Assembly: GCA_021372945.1 (NCBI GenBank)
Contig: JAJFTK010000123.1
Coordinates: 31,278 to 95,277 of the forward strand
Source of the DNA: Planctomycetaceae bacterium
GTDB lineage: Bacteria; Planctomycetota; Phycisphaerae; Sedimentisphaerales; Anaerohalosphaeraceae
Length of the DNA: 64,000 nucleotides
Direction: 5' to 3'
Shown here piece after piece: positions 48,666-57,625 of this stretch; the first letter of the stretch is position 1, and every line of letters starts with the position of its first letter. A model generated the notes under the pieces. That model worked only from the letters and a program-made list of their open reading frames with translations, did not search any database and was not told the DNA's origin. The translations under genes were made by a program, and so were the position numbers.

Positions 48666-50954
48666 TTAAACAGGCTGTTGAACGTGAACCCGCTGGTACT
48701 CCTGGTACGAGCGGTAAACTTCCTGGAAATAGCCGCCTTTGCGGCTCTTAACGCCCATCAGGACCGAGCCGATGACATTCGCGTTGATGTCCTTAAGCTC
48801 GCGCAGCAGCCGTATGGCTGCCCCGCGGTGCGTGTTTTGTGCGTTGAAGACAACGATGGTCCCATCGGTTTGCGTCGCAAGAGTTTTCGAATCGCTGACC
48901 AGTGCCGCCGGGCCGTCGATGATGACATACTCGAACTGCTGGCGGCAGCTTTGAAGCAGCGTCTTCATCTGCTCGCTATTCAGCAATTCGGCCGGGTTTG
49001 CCGGCAGCGGACCGCTGTCGATGATCATCAGGTTCTCAATGCCGCTGGCACGGATCACCTGCTCGGCATCGCATTGGCCCATCAGGTAGTTGCTCAGGCC
49101 GTGATCGGCAAACTCCGCCGGCGTGCCGTCGGCCTGCGAACGCGGGAACAGCCGCGCGGTCGAAGGTCTGCGGAAATTGGCGTCGATCAGCAGAACCCGC
49201 CGGTTTTCTGCCAGCAGGGTGCTGGCCATGTTAACGGCTACTGTGGTCTTGCCGTCGCCCGCCTGACCGCTGGTGACCAGCAGCGTCTTGTGAAGATTGC
49301 TTTCCGGCCCAAGAAGCTTGAGGTTCAGCCGAAGCTGACGATAGCCCTCGCTCATGATCGAATAAGGCGCTTGACGCACCACGTGGTACAGATCGACCCC
49401 GTCGATTTCGTCGTCATCGTCCTGATGACAGATCGACCCCATGAGCGGCGCCCGGACGTGCCGCATGACCTCGCTCGGCGTCCGCAGCAGGTCATTGGAT
49501 AACTCAAGCAGAAACGCCAGTCCCAGACCCGCCAGCAGACCCAGCATAAAGCCTCCAGGCACAAACATCAACAGTTTGGGGAAGCTCGTTTCGCGCGGAA
49601 CCGTCGCGCTGTAAGGCGAGGACAGCTTGCTGATCTTGGGATCATCGTGCTGGGCAGTGATCTTTTCAATCAGCGTATTCATCTGCTGCAGCATCGCCTG
49701 CTGCTCATCCCTTTGCTTTTCGAAGATCGCGTACTGATTGCGAACCCGGTCCACTTCTTTGTACTCGGCGCGGGCGGCCTGAAGCTGCTGCGTCACGGTG
49801 TCCAACTGCTGGGTCATCGCGGCCAACTGCTCCTGCATCGTCTGCAGGTCGGACCGTCTCAGGATGTCGCCGATTTCAATTTTTCGCTTCACCAGCGCTT
49901 CGGCCATCTGGTCCAGGGCCGCCTGCGTTTGCTTAACCAGCGGATGATCCTCGCCAAAACGCGCCAACTGGCGGTTGAGCAAGGGCTCGACCGCCGCAAT
50001 ATTGGAGACCATTTGCCGCGAGACCGGGTCGTTCTCGATCTGCTCTTTCACATACTCGTCGTAATCAGGCGCGTTCACTCGCGCCGTGTAGATTGCGATA
50101 TAACTCTGGATCCTGCCTTTCTCGCTTTCGAAGTCGCTGTAGCGACGTTCAATGTCGGCCAGTTTTTGATCCATATAATCGCGAAACGTCTGGTTGCCCT
50201 GTCCCATGTTCAGCCGTGCAAATGGCGTTCCCAGACGGATCGCTTCAAGGCTGCGCTCGAATTGATCGATCTTGCTCTTGATTTCATCGCGCTGGGATGT
50301 ACGCTGGGCCAGCAGACCTTTGAGACCGCTTTGTGACAGGTCACGCTGCTGCTGCAGGAATAAGCGCACGGCTTCATCCACGATCCTCTGGGCTTCCTTG
50401 GGACTGCCGCAAGTCATCGAAACCAAAAGGTACGATTGGTCTCGCGGTGCCGACGCCTGGAGATTATCCTTGAGGTCCTTAAGCGCTTTCTTGATCGCCT
50501 TGTCCTTATCGCCGATGATCTGACCGTTGGCATCGATCTTAGCGAATTTTTTGAACCATTCTGTATCAACGATAACCTGCTGCTGAAGCAGGCTTTCGAG
50601 CATATTCTGCTGCTTGAGCAAAGAAGCCTTCGTAAATCGGAACTGGTAGTAAATATCTTTTTGCGGCTGATTCCCGACGATTTGCAGCGGGTCGGTGTCG
50701 ATCGGCGGATCTACATCAATGGGCCGGATTGACGTATATTTCGGCATGTAGCGGCTAAGCAGGAACCAGGAGCCGCCGCCTAAAGCGGTTCCGATAAACA
50801 CAAATAAGAAGATCATTAACAAATGTCGCCGCACGATCCCCAGGATCTCTTTAGGGGTCAAGGCGGCCGCTCCGGGACCCGCAGGCATCGCCTGCGGGCG
50901 AGTCACCGCAATGGCATGAGGCATATTCATAACCGGCTGAATTGCTTTATCCAT
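48666..50954 (-). CDS. Wzc-like polysaccharide chain-length regulator fused to BY-type tyrosine kinase
   Basis: 762 residues. The first TM helix near residue 40 (LLMIFLFVFIGTALGGGSWF) opens a Wzz-type periplasmic domain rich in coiled coil (QLAAMTQQLDTVTQQLQAAR). A second TM (FVPGGFMLGLLAGLGLAFLL) and a cytoplasmic kinase follow, with Walker A SGQAGDGKTTVAV, Walker A' LLIDANFRRP and Walker B YVIIDGPA. The C-terminus has a tyrosine cluster (YFQEVYRSYQEYQ), the usual autophosphorylation sites. It controls polymer length and export together with the Wza-like protein of the same locus. ATG 50954 is preferred because GGAG lies 8 bases upstream; ATG 50978 has none. Confidence 0.9.
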   Translation of the reverse strand: MDKAIQPVMNMPHAIAVTRPQAMPAGPGAAALTPKEILGIVRRHLLMIFLFVFIGTALGGGSWFLLSRYMPKYTSIRPIDVDPPIDTDPLQIVGNQPQKDIYYQFRFTKASLLKQQNMLESLLQQQVIVDTEWFKKFAKIDANGQIIGDKDKAIKKALKDLKDNLQASAPRDQSYLLVSMTCGSPKEAQRIVDEAVRLFLQQQRDLSQSGLKGLLAQRTSQRDEIKSKIDQFERSLEAIRLGTPFARLNMGQGNQTFRDYMDQKLADIERRYSDFESEKGRIQSYIAIYTARVNAPDYDEYVKEQIENDPVSRQMVSNIAAVEPLLNRQLARFGEDHPLVKQTQAALDQMAEALVKRKIEIGDILRRSDLQTMQEQLAAMTQQLDTVTQQLQAARAEYKEVDRVRNQYAIFEKQRDEQQAMLQQMNTLIEKITAQHDDPKISKLSSPYSATVPRETSFPKLLMFVPGGFMLGLLAGLGLAFLLELSNDLLRTPSEVMRHVRAPLMGSICHQDDDDEIDGVDLYHVVRQAPYSIMSEGYRQLRLNLKLLGPESNLHKTLLVTSGQAGDGKTTVAVNMASTLLAENRRVLLIDANFRRPSTARLFPRSQADGTPAEFADHGLSNYLMGQCDAEQVIRASGIENLMIIDSGPLPANPAELLNSEQMKTLLQSCRQQFEYVIIDGPAALVSDSKTLATQTDGTIVVFNAQNTHRGAAIRLLRELKDINANVIGSVLMGVKSRKGGYFQEVYRSYQEYQRVHVQQPV

Positions 50955-50983
50955 GAATCTATCTCCACTGTATTCCATGCTGC

Positions 50984-53900
50984 CTAGGATTGCTGTAGTT
51001 TCTGGATCAATTCCTGCATCTTCTGTTTTTCAGTCGCAGGGATTTCCTGTTTCTTGTCGCCCATCGAATCCGCTGACAGATCGATCGCCTGCTGATAAGC
51101 CTCGGCTGCCTGCTTGGCGCGGCCCAAGCCCTCGCGGGCCATTCCCAGATGCTTGTAAAGGTCCCACGGAATATCGATCTGTGCCCGCTCATAAAGCTCG
51201 ATTGCCCGAAGCAGGTTGCGTTCGGCATCGGCGTATTGCCCTTTCTTGCATTGGGCGAACCCGTACGTGTCCAGGTAAACCGCATTGCCCGGTTCACGCT
51301 GGTAGGCCTTGCGGGCATAGTCCACGGCCACATCCAGGTCCTGGTTGTTGTCGGCCAGCAGGTAGGCCAGGTTATTCAGAACGGAGACATTCTCCGGCTG
51401 AATCTCCAGGATCGTCTTGAACAGATCGATCGACTGCCTCAAATAAGCCGCGTCGGACGTGTTGGAATAGACCTGGATCATCAAATTGGCCTTCTTGATC
51501 ATCAGGCCCAGCCAGGCCGGGTGCTCTTTGCCGGCGATCGTGAGGCATTGTTCAACCGATTCCAGTGCTTTATTGAAAAGCCCTTTGCTTTGGGCCAGTT
51601 GACTGACCAGCAGGTGAGTTGAGAGCGATTTCGGATTCGCGGCAAGTGAGGCGGCGACCCATTGATTCACAGGTTCTTCGCCCACGTTGGTGATCATCTT
51701 GCCCAGGACGACCTGCTGCAGCGTTTCATCACCCTGGATCCGGTCCAGCGCCTTGCCGAAACTCTCGATCGCCTTGTCCTTTTGCTGCTTTTGAACCTGG
51801 ATCTGTCCGATGTAGGCGTACGCCACAGGCGCAAAATCGGTATCGATCAAACCCGATGCCAGTGAAAATGCCTCATCGTACTTCTTCATTTGGCACAGGC
51901 AATCCAAAGTATTGAACAGGACCGCCATATCACCCGGACCCTGCTTTCGGCTCAGGTCCCAGGCCTTTTGGAACAACGGCTGTGCAGCGGCTAATTGTCC
52001 GGTGGACATGTAGAATCGGCCCGCGCGCGAGTGCCAAAAGACGCTTTCGGGATATTTGGTCAGGCAATCCTTATATAGTTTTTCCAGGTTCGAAGTCTGT
52101 TGATTCTGAGCGTAAATGCGCTCCAGCATCAGCCGCATCTGGATCGGCGCCTGCGGATTCTCAAGCCCGGAGGTCAGTTCCCCGATGGCCGCCGACGTTT
52201 GCCGCGCTTCCATGTAAACCGTCGCCAGTTCGATTCGAATCGCCGGAGTGTCCTGCAGGCTCTTGCTGCGCTGCAGGTCATCAATGGCCTTTTGCGGCTG
52301 ATTCATCAGCCGGTCCAGCCGGCCGCGAAGCCGCCAGGCTCCGGCGTGATTGGTATCACCTTCCAGATAGCGGTTGGTCAGCGTCATCGCCTCGTCCAGT
52401 TGTCCCTGGCCCATCTGGATCCAGGCCTCGATCAGCAGCGCCGCCTTTTCGTTCGGGTACCGTTCCTTAAAACCCGCAAGCCGCTGTTCGGCTTCCGCTT
52501 CAAACCCGATGTCCAGGTATTTCTGAAGGATCAAAAGTTCCGTATCCTTGCTCGTGTCAACCTTCGCTAACTGGTCCAGGTAACCCTTCATTTTGCCGCG
52601 ATCGCCCTGGCCCTCAGTCGCCATGATCAATCCGCGCAGCAGCATCGGGTCTTCAGGAGTCTTCTGGATCAGCTTGCCCAGCAGTTCGGCGGCGTTCTCA
52701 AATTGGCCGTTGCGCAAATAGAACTTCCAGAGCATGTTCTCGTCGTCCTTGATCAGTTCGACCGCCTGGTCTTCCTTCTTGGTCATTTGCAGGTAATCGG
52801 CATAGGCCTGGCGTGCCGGCTGATAGTCCGGATCCAGCGCGATCGCCTTCTCAAACGACTTGCCCGCTGTCTCGATCAGGCCGCTCTTCTTGGCAGGATC
52901 CCATTCGGAGGCGGCCATACGCTGTGCCATATTGCCGAGCATAACCGCGTTGGAGGCGTTCGGATAGCTTTCCAGCAGATTCTTTCGGATCCGCAGTGCA
53001 TCGTCAGGGGCTTGAAGTTGAATGCTCTCGGCATAAACGCTCTGAAGCTGCCAGTCCGAAGGGTTCAGGATCATGGCATTCGTGATTGCCCGTTGGGCTT
53101 CATTTTTCTGCTCCACGGTCACTTTCGTGCCCAATCCTGAATTGCGCGCGAACAGGACCGACGCCAGGTTGCGGGCAAAAACAGGATTTTGAGGATTCAT
53201 CTGCACGGCCTTGGTTGCGCTCTCGCAAGCCGGTTGAAAATCCTGCTGCTGCTGATAAATCTGACTCTTCAGGAAATAGATCGTACTGTCCAGCGGCTTT
53301 AAGGCGACGCATTCATCCAGCCGGCGAAGCGCCAGCGGATAATTCTTTTTCATGATCTCAAGCTGCGCCGCGTTTAAAGTGCCTTCGCAGCCATCGGCGT
53401 TTTTCGACCGCAGGGAACCCAGCAGCCCTTCGGCCGCCGCGGTATCCTCCTTTTCCAGCGCGATTTCAAAACGCTCGCGCAGGATATCCGGCTCCTGGGC
53501 CGCTTCACCGCTTAATGCGGCAATCACCTTTAACGCGTCGTCCCGCCGGTCGTGCGTGCGGTAAAATTGCGATAGCGCCAGGGTTCGCAGCTTCGGGTCT
53601 TCAATCGTTTGATAGACTTGCTCCTGCAGGGTCGCCATCTGCTCGCTGCTCAGGTTCAGCGGATCTTCCGTGTCAGTCTGCGCGCGGAGCACTTTCAGAT
53701 TCAGCATATCCGGATGCGCCGGCAGATACTGGTCAAGAAAGGCGATGGCCTGGGCCTTTTGCCCGTTTCGCATCAGGTCAACGCACGTGACGTACAAGGT
53801 TTGAGGCTTGAGAACCCCAGGGCAGCTCTGAAGTATTTGCGTCATGAGCTGGTCACGCTGTTTTCGATATTGCTTCAACTGTTCGATTTGTGCGGCGGTC

Positions 53901-55780
53901 AGTGCCGGTTGATCCGCGCTCGACGCGGCAGTGGAATTCCTCTGAAGCAGGCCCACACGCGAGATCGCCAACTGAAGCTGCAGTTCCAATTGAGCCTCTT
54001 TGGAAAGTTCCGCTGAACCCAGCAGTTCGGCGGCGGTCTTGAACTTGCTCTCAGCCGTTTCGGGCTTCTGTTGTGCGAATAAATTAAGCCCTTCACCAAT
54101 GGTCGCTTCAATGAGCAGCCGCAGGCTCCGTTGGGTGGTACCGTACCGGTTCTGGTAGCTGCCTGCCAATTCGCTGACGACGCTCCAACTGCCGAGCTTT
54201 GCGACGATGTCCGCATAATCCAGCATCAGCCGCGGATTCTGAAAGATGATCGGCGTGCTGTTGCGCAGCGCGCGATCCAGAAATTCATGCTGCAGACCGA
54301 TCTGGTTATCCTCTTTCATCATCTGGGCGAGTACGACGCACAGCAGGGGGTCAACGTTGGACAACTCGTTTGGCTTGTCAAGGGCGCGCGACCGCTCGTA
54401 GGTCTTATACAATAACCGAATACCCTGTTCGCGTTGGCCCTTGACCAGCATCAGCAAACCCGCGTACTTTTCCGCGATCGGGTTATCCGTTGAACCCAGG
54501 AAATGATTGATCTGAGCCACTGACTGTTCGGTCTTCTCCAGCAGCGCTTTCTTATCCGACTCACTGACAGGCGATTCGGACAACAGGATTTGCTGCAGGT
54601 AGGAATCTGCCAGGAACGTATTCAAGGCAAAACGGTAGCTGCGATTGCGGCCGTTCAGCGGCCCGGGAATGTTCTGGGCGTCGGGCCAAGCCAGTGCGGC
54701 GCTGGCCGTCGCGACCGCGTCACTGAGCGCATCAGCGTCATTAAAGGCGCTGCCCTTGCGGTACAGCAGCCGCGCCATCCGCAATGCGTACTCCACGTTC
54801 TGCGGTTTGAGCTGCGCCGCTTGCCGAACCGCTTCGATGGCCCGGTTCAGTTCCGCTTCCGGCGCCGCGTCTGCAGGGATCTCATAGAGGCTGGAGATCG
54901 CGATCCAAAACTTATCATTGGGCTGGATCTGCTGAGCATAGGTTTCGATCTCTGCTCGCAGCGCCTTAAGCTGATTGGGATCGTTCGTAAGCGTCTGTCG
55001 TTTATAGAAGAACAGGTTCGCGGCCGCCGTCACCTTATCGTCAGATTGTTCAATTCCCTTGGCGAGCCAGGCCAGGGCCTTTTCCTTGCTTTTTGATGAG
55101 GCGTCAATGACGCCCGAGAGTTCATCCAGCTTGCCTTCGATCGAGGCGGCGTCGGCCAGCAGGCGGTACGTCTCTTGATCTTGCGGCTGCTGTTCGGCCA
55201 ATTGGTTCAGCGACGCGGTCGCTTGTTCGAGCAGACTGCGCCGGTTGGTCGTTTCGCCGCGATCCGCCATGGCCAACAGCGCCCGGCAATGCGTTTTCAG
55301 CAAGGCCGTGTCCGGCTCCAGGTTCTGCGTTTTCAGGACCTCGATGATCTTGCTGGTATTATCGTATACGTCCTTCCAAAGCGCAGCGCTGCCGGCATCG
55401 GCCGCCTGAAAATAGAAGTCCAGCAGCTTCTTGCGGGCCGCGATATTCTGCGGATCATTCGTGATGATCTGCTTCCAGCACCCCAGCGCCTTGGTCCAAT
55501 CCGCTTCGTGCTGATCATTCTGGATCAAATGAAAATCGGCAAGCTCAAACAATCGATCGATCTGGAACTGATCGGTCTTGCCGTAATAATAGGCAGTGCC
55601 CAGGAAGCCCTCGGCTTTCTTGTAATCGCCCGCAGCCAGCGCGGCTCGGCCCTTTTCCAGCGCCCGTTCGGGATTGCGCTGAATAGATCGGTGCACCAAA
55701 TAACCGGCGCAGGCCGCCACAAACAGCACGAACAGCACGATGCCGATCACGGCTACTTTACGGTTGATCTTTTTTGCCAT
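50984..55780 (-). CDS. Giant TPR-repeat membrane-anchored protein of the EPS/exosortase locus
   Basis: 1598 residues. One N-terminal anchor (VAVIGIVLFVLFVAACAGYL), then tetratricopeptide repeats almost to the end, for example ALEKGRAALAAGDYKKAEGF, LASGLIDTDFAPVAYAYIGQ and YADAERNLLRAIELYERAQI. Long TPR proteins of this type accompany exosortase/PEP-CTERM loci and are thought to scaffold EPS synthesis or export. It is preceded by the EpsI-like gene (70 bases) and followed closely by the Wzc-like gene. TAAGGA lies about 11 bases before the ATG. Residue-level function cannot be assigned. Confidence 0.85.
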   Translation of the reverse strand: MAKKINRKVAVIGIVLFVLFVAACAGYLVHRSIQRNPERALEKGRAALAAGDYKKAEGFLGTAYYYGKTDQFQIDRLFELADFHLIQNDQHEADWTKALGCWKQIITNDPQNIAARKKLLDFYFQAADAGSAALWKDVYDNTSKIIEVLKTQNLEPDTALLKTHCRALLAMADRGETTNRRSLLEQATASLNQLAEQQPQDQETYRLLADAASIEGKLDELSGVIDASSKSKEKALAWLAKGIEQSDDKVTAAANLFFYKRQTLTNDPNQLKALRAEIETYAQQIQPNDKFWIAISSLYEIPADAAPEAELNRAIEAVRQAAQLKPQNVEYALRMARLLYRKGSAFNDADALSDAVATASAALAWPDAQNIPGPLNGRNRSYRFALNTFLADSYLQQILLSESPVSESDKKALLEKTEQSVAQINHFLGSTDNPIAEKYAGLLMLVKGQREQGIRLLYKTYERSRALDKPNELSNVDPLLCVVLAQMMKEDNQIGLQHEFLDRALRNSTPIIFQNPRLMLDYADIVAKLGSWSVVSELAGSYQNRYGTTQRSLRLLIEATIGEGLNLFAQQKPETAESKFKTAAELLGSAELSKEAQLELQLQLAISRVGLLQRNSTAASSADQPALTAAQIEQLKQYRKQRDQLMTQILQSCPGVLKPQTLYVTCVDLMRNGQKAQAIAFLDQYLPAHPDMLNLKVLRAQTDTEDPLNLSSEQMATLQEQVYQTIEDPKLRTLALSQFYRTHDRRDDALKVIAALSGEAAQEPDILRERFEIALEKEDTAAAEGLLGSLRSKNADGCEGTLNAAQLEIMKKNYPLALRRLDECVALKPLDSTIYFLKSQIYQQQQDFQPACESATKAVQMNPQNPVFARNLASVLFARNSGLGTKVTVEQKNEAQRAITNAMILNPSDWQLQSVYAESIQLQAPDDALRIRKNLLESYPNASNAVMLGNMAQRMAASEWDPAKKSGLIETAGKSFEKAIALDPDYQPARQAYADYLQMTKKEDQAVELIKDDENMLWKFYLRNGQFENAAELLGKLIQKTPEDPMLLRGLIMATEGQGDRGKMKGYLDQLAKVDTSKDTELLILQKYLDIGFEAEAEQRLAGFKERYPNEKAALLIEAWIQMGQGQLDEAMTLTNRYLEGDTNHAGAWRLRGRLDRLMNQPQKAIDDLQRSKSLQDTPAIRIELATVYMEARQTSAAIGELTSGLENPQAPIQMRLMLERIYAQNQQTSNLEKLYKDCLTKYPESVFWHSRAGRFYMSTGQLAAAQPLFQKAWDLSRKQGPGDMAVLFNTLDCLCQMKKYDEAFSLASGLIDTDFAPVAYAYIGQIQVQKQQKDKAIESFGKALDRIQGDETLQQVVLGKMITNVGEEPVNQWVAASLAANPKSLSTHLLVSQLAQSKGLFNKALESVEQCLTIAGKEHPAWLGLMIKKANLMIQVYSNTSDAAYLRQSIDLFKTILEIQPENVSVLNNLAYLLADNNQDLDVAVDYARKAYQREPGNAVYLDTYGFAQCKKGQYADAERNLLRAIELYERAQIDIPWDLYKHLGMAREGLGRAKQAAEAYQQAIDLSADSMGDKKQEIPATEKQKMQELIQKLQQS

Positions 55781-55850
55781 GAATGTAATTCCTTAGATAA
55801 CTTGCCAATCTTTCGCGTTGGTAAAATGACGGTTTAAGCCGCCGCTTCTC

Positions 55851-56624
55851 TTATTCATTTGGTCCCTTGAAAATCTGCCGGTCGGGCCAATGATTCCGCT
55901 CCAGCTCGCTCAGCAGCAGCGGCAGCAGTTTCCGGCTGGCCTCCAGCGTTTGGGACCGGTCGGGATAGACCAGCCCAAAGGAATCAAATCCATAGAACTT
56001 CCATTCCACTTTGCAGAAATACGAATACTTGCAGAACCAGTTGCTGCCAAGCGCCCAGCGTGCCTCCGTGCGGCTGCCGCAGTAATCGCCGTTGGCGTGG
56101 AAAAGATACTGCACGGAAAACGTTTCATCCTTCATCCATTCCTTGTTCGTCCGCGTGAAAAGAGCGTACTGAAACGCAATCTTCTCCGGACGGGATTGAA
56201 TGGGGATGTCCACCGCCAGCGTTTCAGTGCCCTGCAAAAGGTTGCCTCCGCCGACGTAACATTCATCCGGCACGTGCGGCACCATGTCCGGGTTGCCCGT
56301 ATAATAGGTTATAAAGATCGAGCCATAGCGCGTTGGACTGCCGGCCGGCGCGGTCGGGTCCTCTACGATCCATTGCAGATACTCTTCCGTTCCCAGGCTC
56401 TCCAGCACATCCCGGTTCTCGATCTTGCTCTTGTCTTTTACAACATAGGGCAGCAGGGCCGCTTCACTGAACTGCTCAAACGAATGCTGCGGCGCGATCG
56501 CTTCCTTCGTCATGTGCACCCCAAATACACGGATCACGGCTTCCTTGGAAGCCGCGGCCGTCAGCAGGATCACTGCGCAGATAATAAACGCAGGTTTGAA
56601 ATGGGTTTTCACGGAAGCGGTCAC
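55851..56624 (-). CDS. EpsI-like exosortase-associated protein
   Basis: 257 residues. One N-terminal hydrophobic segment (FIICAVILLTAAASKEAV), then a soluble domain with SIFITYYTGNPDMVPHVPDECYVGGG (EpsI-family proteins have a comparable H-x-P-x-x-C-(x)-x-G-G-G element), followed by strands to the end. It is encoded directly after the exosortase with an ATGA overlap. In related systems this domain is fused to the exosortase C-terminus or encoded next to it. It probably assists processing or EPS export; the biochemical role is unknown. Confidence 0.82.
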   Translation of the reverse strand: MTASVKTHFKPAFIICAVILLTAAASKEAVIRVFGVHMTKEAIAPQHSFEQFSEAALLPYVVKDKSKIENRDVLESLGTEEYLQWIVEDPTAPAGSPTRYGSIFITYYTGNPDMVPHVPDECYVGGGNLLQGTETLAVDIPIQSRPEKIAFQYALFTRTNKEWMKDETFSVQYLFHANGDYCGSRTEARWALGSNWFCKYSYFCKVEWKFYGFDSFGLVYPDRSQTLEASRKLLPLLLSELERNHWPDRQIFKGPNE

Positions 56625-57616
56625 TTAAGATCCTCCTTCACCGAGGCCAAGGACCTTCGCACGATAATATCTTCTTTTTGTTCGCCTGCTTCATCCACGT
56701 ACAGATTGCTCATCAGCCAGGCCAGACCGCCATATAAACAAAACGCCAGCGGCAGCATCAGCATACCGAGCATATCATGATAGATCCCCTGCGCATATTG
56801 CGGATCCCACAACACGTAGATCAATCCCGTGATCGTCACCCGAACAATGTTGCACACGATGGCGATCGGGATCGTGCTGCACAGCAGGATCAGCCGCTGC
56901 CAGATCGGCCGCCAGTGCAGGTAAGCCATCGCCACGCCCAGCGCCACGAACGCCATCAGCAGCCGGATGCCGCTGCACGCGTCCGCCACGTCCAGCCCGG
57001 GGACAAGCGGAGCCCCTTTGTAAATCACGTCAATGGTGGACCCCTGCACCGTCGCCTCCAGTTGCGGGACCAGGTTCAGGATCATGGTCGAAACCGTGGC
57101 TGCCAGTTGCCGCATCGGGTTGGTGATCTGAAAATACAGCTGCTGCGGCAGCGGCACCGCGAAGAACAGGTAGGCTACCGGAAGCCAGGTATATTGCAGC
57201 AGTTTCCAGCCGCCCAAAAACAGCACGACCGCGCCGATGGTAGCGATCATGATCAGCGGTTTGCCGTACATGAACTTCAATACCGCCACATCGACCGGGT
57301 ACAGCACCAAAAGAAAAAGAACGCTCCCCAGCCCGATGATCCAACTGGGATGAAATTGCCTGATCGATAAAATGTTTTTCTTATTCTGATGCAGGAAGTA
57401 AAGGCTGAAGAAAGGGATCAAAAACCCGTGCGACCAGCTTGAATCCGTGACCCAGCGGTTCACGATCGTATGGATCTCTTCCCGGAAGATCCACCAGATC
57501 AATCCCGCCAAGAAAGCGATCTTGACGTACGTGACCCAACCAAGGTCCAGCCAGCTTGGTTCCTGAACCGGTTCCGAGGATACCCCGGCAGTGTTGCTTT
57601 GCGGATGTTGGCTCAT
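56621..57616 (-). CDS. Exosortase (PEP-CTERM transpeptidase-like membrane protease)
   Basis: 331 residues with about eight hydrophobic helices. The catalytic triad is visible in order: Cys in DACSGIRLLMAF, Arg in CNIVRVTITG, and His in HDMLGMLML. SSWSHGFLIPFFSLYFL near the N-terminus is another exosortase hallmark. It cleaves PEP-CTERM sorting signals, and two such substrates are encoded in this window (2445 and 27439). It starts 9 bases after the Wza-like stop and overlaps the EpsI-like gene by ATGA, so it belongs to the EPS operon. Confidence 0.93.
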   Translation of the reverse strand: MSQHPQSNTAGVSSEPVQEPSWLDLGWVTYVKIAFLAGLIWWIFREEIHTIVNRWVTDSSWSHGFLIPFFSLYFLHQNKKNILSIRQFHPSWIIGLGSVLFLLVLYPVDVAVLKFMYGKPLIMIATIGAVVLFLGGWKLLQYTWLPVAYLFFAVPLPQQLYFQITNPMRQLAATVSTMILNLVPQLEATVQGSTIDVIYKGAPLVPGLDVADACSGIRLLMAFVALGVAMAYLHWRPIWQRLILLCSTIPIAIVCNIVRVTITGLIYVLWDPQYAQGIYHDMLGMLMLPLAFCLYGGLAWLMSNLYVDEAGEQKEDIIVRRSLASVKEDLK

Positions 57617-57625
57617 AGTAATTGG

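Noticed and set aside
48381-49502. 373-codon plus-strand frame
   Set aside because: Antisense to the Wzc-like kinase and its terminator; Arg/Ala/Gln-rich shadow composition with no domain.
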